A DNA stretch of 38,136 nt from UBA1479 sp038109305 (GCA_038109305.1 JAYNIR010000022.1:1-38136); one strand, 5' to 3'. Shown: positions 7,580 to 16,296, counted from the first letter of the stretch. Numbers and translations: made by a program. The notes: generated from the letters alone by a model not told the origin.

Positions 7580-8704
7580 CTATTCAGCCGGCTGCTGTGC
7601 GCCACCCGCCGCCTTGGCTTCCTCTTCGGCGACCCAAAGCGAATGGTGTTCCTTCGCCCAATTGAGGTCGACCTGACCGGAGGCCACCGCGTCGATGGCG
7701 CCTTCCATGCCGAGCGAGCCGATGTAGATGTGCCCGATGACGATGCCGATCATCACCAGCGCGATCAGCGAATGCCACAGCACGGACAGCTGAACTTCCT
7801 GCAGCGCGCTCAGTTCCGTTGGGAAGCTACCGCCGAAGGCGTTCAGGATGCCAAAGGTTCCGGCCCAGGGCTGAATTTGACCGGGGAACATAAGTGCCAG
7901 ACCCGACAGCGACAACGAAACGCCGCCGAGAACGACCAGCCAGAAGATGATCTTCTGTCCGGCGTTGAAGCGGGGCACATCGAGGTGCGAGCCCTTGGAG
8001 AACAGACCGCCGCCTTTCAAAAGCCAGACAATGTCCCGGCCCGCCGGAATGTTGTGACGAACCCAAAGAAGGAACATCATCACGATGCCGAGCATGAAGG
8101 CTAAGGCGATGTAGCCGTGCGCCAGCTTGCCGTAATAGGTCAGCGCGCCGAAGGTGCTGTCGCCCAGCACCGGTTTCAGCACATAGCGGCCGTAGGTTAC
8201 GTTCAACCCGGTCAGGGCCAGAACGATGAAGCTGGACGCGGTCAGCCAATGCACCGCGCGCTCAAGCGCGTTGAACCGCTCGATCGTGCGGCCCTGGGGG
8301 TCTGGGCCGTGTTCGATCTTGATGCGGCCGCGGATCAGGAAAAACGCCGCGATCACCACGATGGAGGCCAAAAGAAACATGCCGCCGAATTTCGACAGCG
8401 GGCCGTTTTTGGCCGCCCGCCAGACGTCGCCGTCGGACTGCACCAACTGGCCGGCGTCTTTGTTGGGGATGGACACCGTGCCCTTGATGCCGCCGCGGAC
8501 CGCGCGCCACATTTCAGACTGTGACAGGCCGCCCCGGGGACTGCCAGGGATTTCACCGCCAGACTGCGCCGCCGCTTGCGCGACATCAACAGTCGCCGAA
8601 CCGGTGAAGGTCGCCGCGGCCCCGTAGGCCACGAAGAGGACAAGAGCCAAAGCGCCCGCCAGTTTACGAAGGTTAGACCAGGTCATCGCATGTTTCCCCG
8701 TCAT
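7580..8704 (-). CDS. Formate dehydrogenase FDH3, cytochrome b556 (gamma) subunit
   Basis: This 374-residue membrane subunit passes electrons from the periplasmic formate dehydrogenase to the quinone pool. It has an N-terminal signal-like helix (LAGALALVLFVAYGAAATF) and a ~60-residue periplasmic segment. A membrane helix at FGGMFLLASIVVIAAFF is followed by the four-helix cytochrome b domain. Candidate haem ligands lie in ERAVHWLTASSF, KLAHGYIALAF and LWHSLIALVMIG...GHIYIG. It is longer than E. coli FdnI because of the N-terminal extension, as is usual for the FDH3 type. GGGGA lies seven bases before an internal ATG at 8686, so the true start may be there. It is the last gene of the operon, before a strong terminator. 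Confidence 0.92.
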   Translation of the reverse strand: MTGKHAMTWSNLRKLAGALALVLFVAYGAAATFTGSATVDVAQAAAQSGGEIPGSPRGGLSQSEMWRAVRGGIKGTVSIPNKDAGQLVQSDGDVWRAAKNGPLSKFGGMFLLASIVVIAAFFLIRGRIKIEHGPDPQGRTIERFNALERAVHWLTASSFIVLALTGLNVTYGRYVLKPVLGDSTFGALTYYGKLAHGYIALAFMLGIVMMFLLWVRHNIPAGRDIVWLLKGGGLFSKGSHLDVPRFNAGQKIIFWLVVLGGVSLSLSGLALMFPGQIQPWAGTFGILNAFGGSFPTELSALQEVQLSVLWHSLIALVMIGIVIGHIYIGSLGMEGAIDAVASGQVDLNWAKEHHSLWVAEEEAKAAGGAQQPAE

Positions 8705-8750
8705 CTCGTTAATCTTGTCAGCCGCCGGTTATTGTCCGGCGAACCATCGA

Positions 8751-9059
8751 CTATTTGTTACCTTGTTGCTTCGCGCGTTCGTCGGAGCTGGGCGGGCGAA
8801 CGTCGGAGCCTGCGGATGAACCGCCGCCGCCGGCCAGGCTGGGGCTCACCGCACCGCCCTGCAGCCGCGCACGGGCGCGCAATGCGTCAAGATTTTCATC
8901 GGTCAAATGTGTGTCGGCCTTGCCTTTGTAGACACCCGGCTCATAACGCACCATCCGGTTCTGTTCTTCCGCACGGCAGGCGGTCAACGCCAAAGCGGCG
9001 AGCGCCACCACACCCAGCGGGCGGATAAACCGATCGTGGAATACTTTTTTCTTGGTCAT
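8751..9059 (-). CDS. Small lipoprotein of the FDH3 operon
   Basis: The 102-residue product begins MTKKKVFHDRFIRPLGVVAL and reaches the lipobox LTAC at about residue 28, so it is predicted to be cleaved and lipid-anchored. The mature part (RAEEQNRMVRYEPGVYKGKA...) is charged and ends in a low-complexity GGGGSSAGSDVRPPSSDERA tail. The start at 9059 is preceded by GAGGAAACGACC; the frame is open to 9101 but lacks support. It sits between the Fe-S and cytochrome b subunit genes, in line with both, which suggests a role in assembling or anchoring the periplasmic enzyme. Function is otherwise unknown. Confidence 0.8.
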   Translation of the reverse strand: MTKKKVFHDRFIRPLGVVALAALALTACRAEEQNRMVRYEPGVYKGKADTHLTDENLDALRARARLQGGAVSPSLAGGGGSSAGSDVRPPSSDERAKQQGNK

Positions 9060-9185
9060 GGTCGTTTCCTCGTCAGACCCCAAACTTTTTGTATCTGTCA
9101 CCAGATATAGTAGCCGAAAGGGGTGCTTCCCTGCAAATCTGCGCAGCGAGGCACCCCTCCCAGATGAGGCTACCGGTCTAGGGTC

Positions 9186-9782
9186 CTACGAGCCCGCCTT
9201 CAACTGATAGGCGGTGCCCCAGCCCCAAGCGCCGGAACCGAAGCCACGGGCGACAACCCGCTCGCGGTAGATGTTGGACACCATGTCGCCGTCGCCGCCC
9301 AATAGAGCCTTGGTCGAGCACATTTCGGCGCACAGCGGCAACTTGCCTTCCGCAAGGCGGTTACGGCCGTACTTCTGGAACTCGGCGGTGGAGTGGTCTT
9401 CCTCCGGACCACCGTTGCAGAAGGTACATTTGTCCATCTTGCCACGGCTTCCGTAGTTGCCCGCCTGCGGGTACTGCGGCGCGCCGAAGGGGCACGCGAA
9501 GAAGCAGTAACCGCAGCCGATGCAGAGGTCCTTGGAGTGCAGGACCACACCTTCCTCAGTTTGATAGATGCAATCCACCGGGCAGACTGCGATGCACGGC
9601 GCGTCAGAGCAGTGCATGCAGGCGACCGAGATGGACCGCTCACCGGGCTGTCCGTCACGAATGGTGACGACCCGGCGACGGTTGATGCCCCACGGCACCT
9701 CGTGCTCGTTCTTACACGCGGTGACGCACGCGTTGCATTCAATGCAGCGCTCGGCATCGCAAAGGAACTTCATTCTTGCCAT
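9186..9782 (-). CDS. Formate dehydrogenase FDH3, Fe-S (beta) subunit
   Basis: This 198-residue ferredoxin-type subunit carries electrons from the molybdenum subunit to cytochrome b. It shows four cysteine groups: CIECNACVTAC (C13-C23), CMHCSDAPCIAVCP, CIGCGYCFFACP and CTFCNG...CAEMC. This is the four-[4Fe-4S] pattern of DmsB/FdnH-like proteins. There is no signal peptide and no C-terminal membrane helix, so it is probably exported with the Tat-bearing alpha subunit and docks on the cytochrome. The length is that of FDH3 beta subunits, shorter than E. coli FdnH/FdoH. It starts 17 bases after the alpha subunit stop. Confidence 0.94.
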   Translation of the reverse strand: MARMKFLCDAERCIECNACVTACKNEHEVPWGINRRRVVTIRDGQPGERSISVACMHCSDAPCIAVCPVDCIYQTEEGVVLHSKDLCIGCGYCFFACPFGAPQYPQAGNYGSRGKMDKCTFCNGGPEEDHSTAEFQKYGRNRLAEGKLPLCAEMCSTKALLGGDGDMVSNIYRERVVARGFGSGAWGWGTAYQLKAGS

Positions 9783-9799
9783 TTTTGCGTCTCCTTACC

Positions 9800-12664
9800 T
9801 TAGGCCGCTTCGATACGGCACAAGGTGACCTTGGATTCTTGCATGTTGGTCACGATGTCGTAGCCATAGGTGCCGCACATGTTGGACGCTTCGCCCAGCA
9901 CATACGGATCCGCACCTTCCGGATACTTGTCACGCAACGACTTGCCCTGCCAGTGACCACCGAAGTGGAACGGCATGAACGCCACGCCCTTGGCCACACG
10001 CTCGGTGACCAGAGCCTTGACCTTCACTTTGCCGCCTTCCGGCGAATGCACCCACATCATCTGCCCATCCTTGATGCCGGCATTGTTGGCATCGACCGGA
10101 TTGACTTCGCAGAACATGTCCTGCTGCAGCTCCGCAAGCCAGGGATTGGACCGGCTTTCGTCGCCGCCGCCCTCGTATTCGACCAAGCGGCCGGACGTGA
10201 GGATGGTCGGGAAGTTCTTGGTGAAGTCCTTGTCCTGGATGGACTTGTACATGGTCGGCAGACGATACATCTTCCGGTCCGTGTACGTTTCGTACTTGGG
10301 CAGAAGATCACGCCTCGGCGTGTACAACGGCTCGCGGTGCAACGGCACCGGATCCGGGAACGTCCAGACGACCGCGCGGGCCTTGGCGTTACCGAAGGGC
10401 GCACAACCGTGCTTGATCGCGACGCGCTGGATACCGCCCGAAAGGTCGGTCTTCCAGTTGGTCTTGTCGCCGGCGACCCCTTCGATCACCTTCAGCTCGT
10501 CAGCCGTCAGGTCCTTATCCCAGCCGAGCTTCTTGAGCACCGCCATGGAGAATTCCGGATAGCCGTCCTTGATCTCCGAACCGACGCTGTAGGAGCCTTC
10601 GGCGAGGAGGTTGACGCCGTTCCGTTCCACGCCGAAACGGGCGCGGAAGCACAGACCGCCTTCGGCGACCGGCTTGGAGGTGTCGTAAAGGACCGGGGTG
10701 CCCGGATGCTTCAAGGCAGCAGTGCCCCAGCAGGGCCACGGCAGACCATAGTAGTCGCCCGCAACCGGACCGCCGACGGCCAAGAGCGAAGTCTTGTCGA
10801 AGGTGGACTGGTTTTTCATGTGCGCGCGAAGACGTTCCGGCGACTGGCCGGTGTAGCCGATCGTCCACATGCCACCGTTGAATTCGCGGGTGGTGTCTTC
10901 GATCGACGGCTCGTCCTTCGTCACTTTGATGTTCTTGAACATCTCTTTGGCGAAGCCGAGCTTCTTGGCGAGCTTGTACATGATGGTGTGATCGGGCAGC
11001 GATTCGAAGATCGGCTCGACAACCTTTTCACGCCACTGCAGGGACCGGTTGGACGCGGTCACGGAACCATAGGTTTCGAACTGCGTGCAGGCCGGCAGCA
11101 CATAGACGCCGTCTTTGCGGTCGGGAATGACGGCGGCGAACGTCGGGACCGGGTCGATGACGACCAGCAAGTCCAGTTTCTCCATCGCCTTTTTCATTTC
11201 CGGCAGACGGGTCTGAGAGTTACAGGCATGACCCCAGAAGACCATGGCCCGAAGGTTGTCCTTCTGGTCCATCTTGGTTTTGTCTTCGAGGACGCCGTCA
11301 ACCCAGCGGCTAACCGGGATGCCCTTGGAGCCCATCATCTTTTCGGACTCGAAGCGGCCTTTCAGATAGTCGTAATCGACTTTCCAGACCCGGGCCCAGT
11401 GCTTCCACGAACCCTTGGCGAGGCCGTAATAGCCCGGCAGGGAGTGCGACAGAATGCAGAAGTCGGTGGCACCCTGCACGTTGTCGTGGCCGCGGAAGAT
11501 GTTGGCGCCACCACCCGAACGGGCGGCGTTGCCGAGGGCCAGCTGCAACACGCAGTAGGCGCGCGTGTTGTTGTTGCCGTTGGTGTGCTGAGTACCGCCC
11601 ATGCACCACACGATCGTGCCCGGCCGATTGTTGGCCAGCGTGCGGGCAACGCGACGAAGCTGAGCGCCCGGAACACCCGTGACCTTCTCGGTCTCGGCCG
11701 GATCCCACTTCTTCACTTCGGCGCGGATCTGATCCATGCCGTAGACGCGCTGTTTAATGAACGTCTTGTCTTCCCAGCTGTTTTCGAACACGTGCCACAG
11801 AATGCCCCAGATCAGAGCAACGTCCGTGCCCGGACGGAACCGGACGAATTCGTCGGCATGCGCGGCCGTGCGCGAGAAGCGCGGGTCGCAGACGATCAGT
11901 TCCGCGTTGTTCTGCTCTTTCGCCTTCAGGATATGCTGCATAGCGACCGGGTGCGCTTCGGCGGCGTTGGAGCCGATGAAGAACATCGCCCGGCAGTTGT
12001 GCATATCGTTGTAGGAGTTCGTCATGGCGCCGTAGCCCCAGGTGTTCGCAACGCCCGCGACCGTGGTCGAGTGGCAGATACGAGCCTGGTGGTCGCCGTT
12101 GTTGGAACCCCAGAAAGCGTAGAACTTCCGGAACAGATAGGATTGTTCGTTGTTGAATTTGGCAGAGCCGAGCCAGTACACGGAATCGGGGCCTGACGCC
12201 TTGCGGATGCCCAGCATCTTGTCGCCGATTTCGTTGATGGCCGCGTCCCAGGAAAGCCGCTTCCACTTGCCGCCTTCCAACTTCATCGGATACTTCAGCC
12301 GACGATCGTTGTGGGCGTGTTCGCGGACGGAAGCGCCCTTGGCGCAGTGCGAGCCCAGGTTGAAGGGGCTGTCGAAGCCCGGTTCTTGACCGACCCACAC
12401 ACCCTTGTCGACTTCGGCAACGACCGTGCAGCCGACGGAGCAGTGCGTACAGACGGATTTAACTTGGGCCATGCCTTTCATCGCCGCCGCTTTGGCCTGC
12501 CTGGCCAAACCCAGCGGAGAAAGGGACAGAAGCGCAGCACCACCGGCGGCCATCCCTGAACGCTTCAGGAAGGTTCGGCGGTCCATCGAACCACCGACAA
12601 CACCGGCCAGCGCCTGCTTCAAACGGGGGCGTCCCGCAACCCCGTCGCTCTTTTTCGTGAGCAT
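9800..12664 (-). CDS. Formate dehydrogenase FDH3, catalytic alpha subunit (Tat-exported)
   Basis: This 954-residue molybdenum enzyme oxidises periplasmic formate. DRRTFLKRSG (28-37) followed by a hydrophobic stretch and ending AKA is a twin-arginine signal, so export is as a folded protein. C72, C75, C79 and C107 bind a [4Fe-4S] cluster. The Mo ligand is C197 in ARICHSTTVAGV, making it cysteine- not selenocysteine-dependent. The rest is the molybdopterin oxidoreductase and dinucleotide-binding domains, ending CGTYGYDIVTNMQESKVTLC. It belongs to the FDH3 type (formate dehydrogenase with associated TorD and short Tat peptide) rather than FdnG/FdoG. An N-terminal extension of ~25 residues precedes the Tat motif; a start at M27 is possible. 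Confidence 0.95.
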   Translation of the reverse strand: MLTKKSDGVAGRPRLKQALAGVVGGSMDRRTFLKRSGMAAGGAALLSLSPLGLARQAKAAAMKGMAQVKSVCTHCSVGCTVVAEVDKGVWVGQEPGFDSPFNLGSHCAKGASVREHAHNDRRLKYPMKLEGGKWKRLSWDAAINEIGDKMLGIRKASGPDSVYWLGSAKFNNEQSYLFRKFYAFWGSNNGDHQARICHSTTVAGVANTWGYGAMTNSYNDMHNCRAMFFIGSNAAEAHPVAMQHILKAKEQNNAELIVCDPRFSRTAAHADEFVRFRPGTDVALIWGILWHVFENSWEDKTFIKQRVYGMDQIRAEVKKWDPAETEKVTGVPGAQLRRVARTLANNRPGTIVWCMGGTQHTNGNNNTRAYCVLQLALGNAARSGGGANIFRGHDNVQGATDFCILSHSLPGYYGLAKGSWKHWARVWKVDYDYLKGRFESEKMMGSKGIPVSRWVDGVLEDKTKMDQKDNLRAMVFWGHACNSQTRLPEMKKAMEKLDLLVVIDPVPTFAAVIPDRKDGVYVLPACTQFETYGSVTASNRSLQWREKVVEPIFESLPDHTIMYKLAKKLGFAKEMFKNIKVTKDEPSIEDTTREFNGGMWTIGYTGQSPERLRAHMKNQSTFDKTSLLAVGGPVAGDYYGLPWPCWGTAALKHPGTPVLYDTSKPVAEGGLCFRARFGVERNGVNLLAEGSYSVGSEIKDGYPEFSMAVLKKLGWDKDLTADELKVIEGVAGDKTNWKTDLSGGIQRVAIKHGCAPFGNAKARAVVWTFPDPVPLHREPLYTPRRDLLPKYETYTDRKMYRLPTMYKSIQDKDFTKNFPTILTSGRLVEYEGGGDESRSNPWLAELQQDMFCEVNPVDANNAGIKDGQMMWVHSPEGGKVKVKALVTERVAKGVAFMPFHFGGHWQGKSLRDKYPEGADPYVLGEASNMCGTYGYDIVTNMQESKVTLCRIEAA

Positions 12665-12701
12665 TTAGTTGTCTCCCATAATTTTGGAGTGAACAGAAAT
12701 G

Positions 12702-12896
12702 TTAGAACCTAGCCAGTTCGTAGTAGGTCTTAACATGCTTGGTTTCCTGATAGCCCGATGTCCGGCGATCGGGAACCTGTGCCGCCCTTGCGGAGCCCTT
12801 GGAAAGCGCAACCGCGGCAACACCCGCGGCGCCGCCTGTGACGGCCGCCTTCTTCAGGAACTCACGGCGCCCGAGCGTTTCTTTTCTCTCGCTCAT
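12702..12896 (-). CDS. Formate dehydrogenase region Tat-signal protein, 64 residues
   Basis: The product has LGRREFLKKAAVTGG near residue 8, a hydrophobic AVAAVAL stretch and SARA before a ~30-residue mature part ending KHVKTYYELARF. It is almost entirely a twin-arginine signal. This matches the short 'formate dehydrogenase region Tat target' family found just before FDH3 alpha genes. The ATG at 12896 follows AGAGGAGACTGCG. It lies 37 bases before the alpha gene. The mature role is not known; it may be a small subunit or an export helper. Confidence 0.85.
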   Translation of the reverse strand: MSERKETLGRREFLKKAAVTGGAAGVAAVALSKGSARAAQVPDRRTSGYQETKHVKTYYELARF

Positions 12897-12913
12897 CGCA
12901 GTCTCCTCTGTTG

Positions 12914-12925
12914 ATGTGATCACAT
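12914..12925. promoter_or_regulatory. Perfect 12-bp palindrome ATGTGATCACAT
   Basis: ATGTGATCACAT lies 18 bases upstream of the Tat-peptide start, between it and the torD gene. It contains both halves of a CRP/FNR-type site (TGTGA, TCACA) but with no spacer, so it is not a standard CRP site. It could be an internal operator or chance. Confidence 0.3.
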
Positions 12926-13036
12926 ACTTACTCATGTATAGCTCTAAGAGTTCGCTTTGTACCAAACGCCGGTTTTCCGGTCTTGATTTTGAAAACGGTT
13001 TGGGCTCTTCCCGCCCCGTAATTCCTGAAATCCTTT

Positions 13037-13777
13037 TCATCGAGCCCGCTGACCGAAGCCGAAGGCCTCCTTTTCGATGTCCATGAACACGCGGCCGATG
13101 GTGCCGACGGGCATGTAGATCGCCGCCGCCTTGGCCTGTTCCATGTCGGTGAAAAAATGCGACGCCCACGGCGCCAGGTGACGTTCGAAAAACGCCCGCT
13201 GGTTCTCCAGATCGGCCGGTTCGCCGAACGCGCCGGTGATCAACCCGTGCATGACCTCGCAGATGAACGCCATGTGGTCTTCCGGGTCGGTGACGCCGTC
13301 CTGGCGCGCGATCCCCAGTTCCGCCAAGTCGCCGCGCAGGTCGGCGAGCGGCTTTTCGTAGACGAAGCCGGTCAGGTACTGCGACGCGAACGGCGCCAGC
13401 TCCCCACCCGCGCCGAAGCCGTAAAACAGTTCGGTGAATTCGTCTTCCGCCGCCACCTGGGTCGAGCGCGCGGACAGCCCGGCAAGCGCGTCGATCGCGC
13501 GGCCCAGTTCGCTGTCGTCGCCGGAAAGACCGCGGACGAAGGCAATGGTCTCGTTGTCCATGGGACGGCCCAGCAAACGGGCCAACAAGGCGTAGACGCC
13601 GGCGCGCATCAACTCCTCCTCGGCAACCGCCTGGTTGCTGAGGGCGCCGCCCGGCTGACCGGTGGCGTTAGACTTGTTGGACGGTCCCACTACTCCCTTT
13701 TGGTCCCTGTCCACTGGGGCATTTGCCTCCACCTGGCGCTCCTTTTTTGAGGCCTTCTCGAGCGTCGGCCTTTTCAT
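13037..13777 (-). CDS. TorD/DmsD-family molybdoenzyme chaperone
   Basis: This 246-residue protein has a TorD-like all-helical core from ~residue 52 (AVAEEELMRAGVYALLARLL) to ~235. It includes the typical ...FFERHLAPWASHFFTDME... segment and the earlier FTELFYGFG stretch. TorD-family proteins bind the Tat signal of an apo-molybdoenzyme and hold it until cofactor is inserted. Here the client is presumably the FDH3 alpha subunit. The first ~45 residues (KASKKERQVEANAPVDRDQK...) are polar and probably disordered, an unusual extension. It is the first gene of the FDH3 structural operon; the next gene begins ~140 bases downstream. Confidence 0.88.
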   Translation of the reverse strand: MKRPTLEKASKKERQVEANAPVDRDQKGVVGPSNKSNATGQPGGALSNQAVAEEELMRAGVYALLARLLGRPMDNETIAFVRGLSGDDSELGRAIDALAGLSARSTQVAAEDEFTELFYGFGAGGELAPFASQYLTGFVYEKPLADLRGDLAELGIARQDGVTDPEDHMAFICEVMHGLITGAFGEPADLENQRAFFERHLAPWASHFFTDMEQAKAAAIYMPVGTIGRVFMDIEKEAFGFGQRAR

Positions 13778-14219
13778 TTCGGCCGTTTTCCAGCCTTGGT
13801 TCCCATCCGCCGGCCCCGTTGGTCGTCCTGGGACCCCTCTCGTTCTAGGGCGTTTTTACGCCGCCGCCCGGGGGCAGCCGCACATCGCCATTTTTCTCGT
13901 TCCGGACACACCATCGTGTGCTGAGGCACCGTGTTTTGGCGTCGATTGACGAAGCCCACGCCTCCCCGCTATCGCCCGAGGGACTATTGAAAGTCTTTTC
14001 AGGCCCCGTGTCAACGGAATCAAGGTTCCACGATGCGAAAAAACCCGGAAAACCAAAATTTTTTCATGTGTTTAATCCGATCGGCATCACATGATAGGCC
14101 TAATCGATGAATGTCCGGATTAGGCCAGCGTAATCTATCGTAGGGGGAAAATACGCCCCGGCCGCGCCTGTCCAAGCACATGCCGAAGTCGGGCCCGGAT
14201 GAAGATCGGGCCAGCTCGG
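13778..14219 (-). promoter_or_regulatory. Promoter region of the FDH3 operon
   Basis: This 442-base gap holds no convincing gene. The AT-rich stretch at about 14035-14090 is a likely promoter for torD onward. Just upstream in transcription direction, GGCCTAATC (14097-14105) and GATTAGGCC (14118-14126) form a perfect 9-bp inverted repeat with a 12-base spacer. TAATCCG (14073-14079) can also pair with CGGATTA (14116-14122), which overlaps the same right arm. The two pairings are mutually exclusive. The repeat could be an operator for the operon or part of a terminator for the DUF3306 gene. Confidence 0.45.
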
Positions 14220-15119
14220 TCAGCCGATATCGTCCTCGGCGTCGCCCAGGTCGTCACCGTCGCCCGGGCGGGCGACGGCGTCGCCGGTGTCCCGCGGCAA
14301 TTTCTCGATTTCCGCCGGTATCGGGTCGCGCATGCCCGGCGCCTGGTAATAGGGATTGGCGGTATATTCCGGCGCCCGCACACTGGTCGCGCCCCGGTTT
14401 TGCACCCGGCGAGCCTTGTCAGCTATCGACGCCTCGTAGTCTTCATCACCTTCCCCTTCTCCGTCCCGCTTCGCCGCAACTGCGCCGTCGCCCCCGGATT
14501 CCGCCGTTTCCGCATCTTCCTCGTCCTTCGGCTTGGGCCGGTCCTTCCAGGCGTAACCGCCCTGATCGGGGCGGTAATCGCTGGCGCCGGCGGCCAGTTC
14601 GACGGCGATGGTATAGTCCTCATCGTATTCGTTCATGCGGTCGAGAAAGCCGAACACCGGGTCCAGCCGCCACAGTTTTCGGAGCGCCCGCCGGCGGATG
14701 AATTCCGGCACCCGGCTGTTCATGAAGGGCGTGAAGTCGCTGTCCTTGGTCAGGTCGTCAATCCGCGGCAGGGCGTCCACGACCTTTTTTTCCTCGTCGG
14801 TCAGCGGCCGGGCGGCTGGTTCTTCGTCGTCAACAGCGGCATCGGAGGCGAGCCCGGCCGCCGCGGTTGCGCCTGCCCGATCCCCGGCATCATCCTCGTC
14901 TTCTTCGCCGGCCAGCGGCGGCAGATAGGGTTTGCCGTTCCTCAAGACGACCCGATCCGGGCCGACGTCTTCCGCCACGGGCGCGGCTGCGCCGCGCCGG
15001 GGCTCGACATAGACCTGGTCGTCAGACTGACCGTCAGGTTCCTTGACGTCCTCCCCAGCCGCCCGCTTGCGCTTGACTCGGGACCAGCGGCCGAGCCGGC
15101 CTTCGCCCTGCTGGCTCAT
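14220..15119 (-). CDS. DUF3306 family protein (formate dehydrogenase accessory)
   Basis: This 299-residue acidic protein has a family core at ~110-180: VVDALPRIDDLTKDSDFTPF, then VPEFIRRRALRKLWRLDPVFGFLD and MNEYDEDYT. This is the DUF3306 signature (short helix, RRxALRKLWRxDP, DYDEDF). The flanks are low-complexity, rich in D, E, A and G. Family members are found next to FDH3-type formate dehydrogenase genes together with DUF3305; their job is unknown but assembly is the usual guess. The start overlaps the DUF3305 stop by ATGA. It is the last gene of the fdhD operon, 442 bases before the next start. Confidence 0.88.
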   Translation of the reverse strand: MSQQGEGRLGRWSRVKRKRAAGEDVKEPDGQSDDQVYVEPRRGAAAPVAEDVGPDRVVLRNGKPYLPPLAGEEDEDDAGDRAGATAAAGLASDAAVDDEEPAARPLTDEEKKVVDALPRIDDLTKDSDFTPFMNSRVPEFIRRRALRKLWRLDPVFGFLDRMNEYDEDYTIAVELAAGASDYRPDQGGYAWKDRPKPKDEEDAETAESGGDGAVAAKRDGEGEGDEDYEASIADKARRVQNRGATSVRAPEYTANPYYQAPGMRDPIPAEIEKLPRDTGDAVARPGDGDDLGDAEDDIG

Positions 15120-15652
15120 CGCTTGCGGTCCACCAGGGGCCGAGCGCGGAAGTCGCCCTTCCGGGGGTCATAGGCCTTGCGCTGGCGCTTCTTGAACGGC
15201 TCTTCCACGTGATGTTTTTCGACGAAAGCGCCGATCCAAGCGGCCAGTTCCTCCGGCATGTGGACGCCCTCGACGATCATCTCGGAATCCTCCATGTAAC
15301 TTCCCGCCTCATGGGGGCACGCGGTCACCAGCGTCGGGATGACTTCGGCATCCCCTTCTTCCTCGCCGGGGGTCAGCACAACATACACATGCGGTTGAAA
15401 ATTCGACAGGTTGGTCTTGTAGCCCTGGGTTTCGCCGGGAAACAGTTCCAGGTCGAGGGTCGCCGCGTGAAAGTGCGACCAGTCGTCGCCCTCGCGGACC
15501 AGCCTCCAATCCTCGCCGTCTTCCAGCGCAGTCATCCCCGGCACCACGGCTACGGGGAGGAAGGAATATTCCTTCCACGGATTGTCGATCTTGCGGCGCT
15601 CAATGATCACGCCGACGGGGATCGCCTGCCGTCTTACGGAGCCCGTGTTCAT
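15116..15652 (-). CDS. DUF3305 family protein (formate dehydrogenase accessory)
   Basis: This 178-residue protein opens with IPVGVIIERRKIDNPWKEY, then ...WRLVREGDDWSHFHAATLDL and LSNFQPHVYVVL, the DUF3305 pattern. No signal peptide or cysteine cluster is visible. The basic C-terminus (KKRQRKAYDPRKGDFRARPL) differs from the acidic DUF3306 partner, so a direct contact between the two is plausible. Both ends overlap neighbours by four bases (mobA stop and DUF3306 start), giving a tightly coupled translation unit. Confidence 0.88.
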   Translation of the reverse strand: MNTGSVRRQAIPVGVIIERRKIDNPWKEYSFLPVAVVPGMTALEDGEDWRLVREGDDWSHFHAATLDLELFPGETQGYKTNLSNFQPHVYVVLTPGEEEGDAEVIPTLVTACPHEAGSYMEDSEMIVEGVHMPEELAAWIGAFVEKHHVEEPFKKRQRKAYDPRKGDFRARPLVDRKR

Positions 15653-16296
15653 GACGCGGCCTCAAACGCGTCGGAAAGCCCGCCGGCGGCGTAGAGCTTT
15701 TCCGCCTCGGCCAGGTTTTCCGGCTTGTTGATGTTGAAAAACGGGTCGACGGGCTCGGCAGCAAAGTCGACGTGAACGATCCGGTAGCGTTCCGTCCACG
15801 CGTCGATCTTGCGCATGTACTCGGTTTCCATGGCGGCGCGAAGCTCGTTTCGCAGCCGGACCGGCCAGATGGCGAACACCGGATGCGTCCGCCCGCCCGA
15901 CATGGCGCAGGCCATGTCGGCGTCCGCGGCCTCGGTTTCCGCGATCAGCCGGACGACCAAACCTTCCGGGAAGAACGGCGCGTCGGTCGCGAACGAGGCG
16001 ACCCAACGGGCATCCGGCGCGGTCGCCGCCGCCCATTCGAGCCCGGTCAAAATCCCGGCGAGCGGTCCGGCATGGCCTTCGATCACATCCACCGCCGTGG
16101 GCAGACCGTAACTTGCAAAGCGGGCCGGATCGCCGTTGACGTTGAGCAGCAGGTTTGCGACCTGCGGCCGGGCGCGGGCGATCACGTGGTCCAGGATCGG
16201 CCGGCCGCCCAGCGTGCGGAGCGGCTTGTCGCCGCCACCCATGCGCCGCGCCAATCCGCCCGCAAGCAGCACGCCCTGAACATTGCTGCCGTTCAT
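15649..16296 (-). CDS. mobA: Molybdenum cofactor guanylyltransferase
   Basis: This 215-residue enzyme attaches GMP to molybdopterin, giving the MGD form that both formate dehydrogenases need. The N-terminus VQGVLLAGGLARRMGGGDKP is the nucleotide-binding loop LAGGxxxRMGxxDK. HAGPLAGILTGLE and the metal-binding FATDAPFFP follow in order. The C-terminal FNINKPENLAEAE is characteristic of MobA (NxNTPxDL). The start at 16296 overlaps the upstream gene stop by ATGA; the longer open frame to 16533 is a shadow of the GIY-YIG gene. Confidence 0.94.
   Translation of the reverse strand: MNGSNVQGVLLAGGLARRMGGGDKPLRTLGGRPILDHVIARARPQVANLLLNVNGDPARFASYGLPTAVDVIEGHAGPLAGILTGLEWAAATAPDARWVASFATDAPFFPEGLVVRLIAETEAADADMACAMSGGRTHPVFAIWPVRLRNELRAAMETEYMRKIDAWTERYRIVHVDFAAEPVDPFFNINKPENLAEAEKLYAAGGLSDAFEAAS

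Noticed and set aside
9776..12196. Plus-strand open frame of 806 residues opposite the FDH3 alpha gene
   Set aside because: It mirrors the codon structure of a certain gene on the other strand and is rich in H, R and V with no domain pattern; antisense shadow.
3469..12664. Possible selenocysteine in either formate dehydrogenase
   Set aside because: Both catalytic positions are plain cysteine codons (C377 in FdsA, C197 in the FDH3 alpha subunit); there is no in-frame TGA in either gene.
12914..12925. CRP/FNR binding site
   Set aside because: The two half-sites TGTGA and TCACA are adjacent without the six-base spacer such dimers need; kept only as an unassigned palindrome.
13774..13959. 61-residue minus-strand open frame upstream of torD
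   Set aside because: No ribosome site, low-complexity basic content and no family; lies in the promoter region.
14199..15173. Plus-strand open frame of 324 residues opposite the DUF3306 gene
   Set aside because: Antisense shadow of DUF3306/DUF3305; no recognisable domains or ribosome site.
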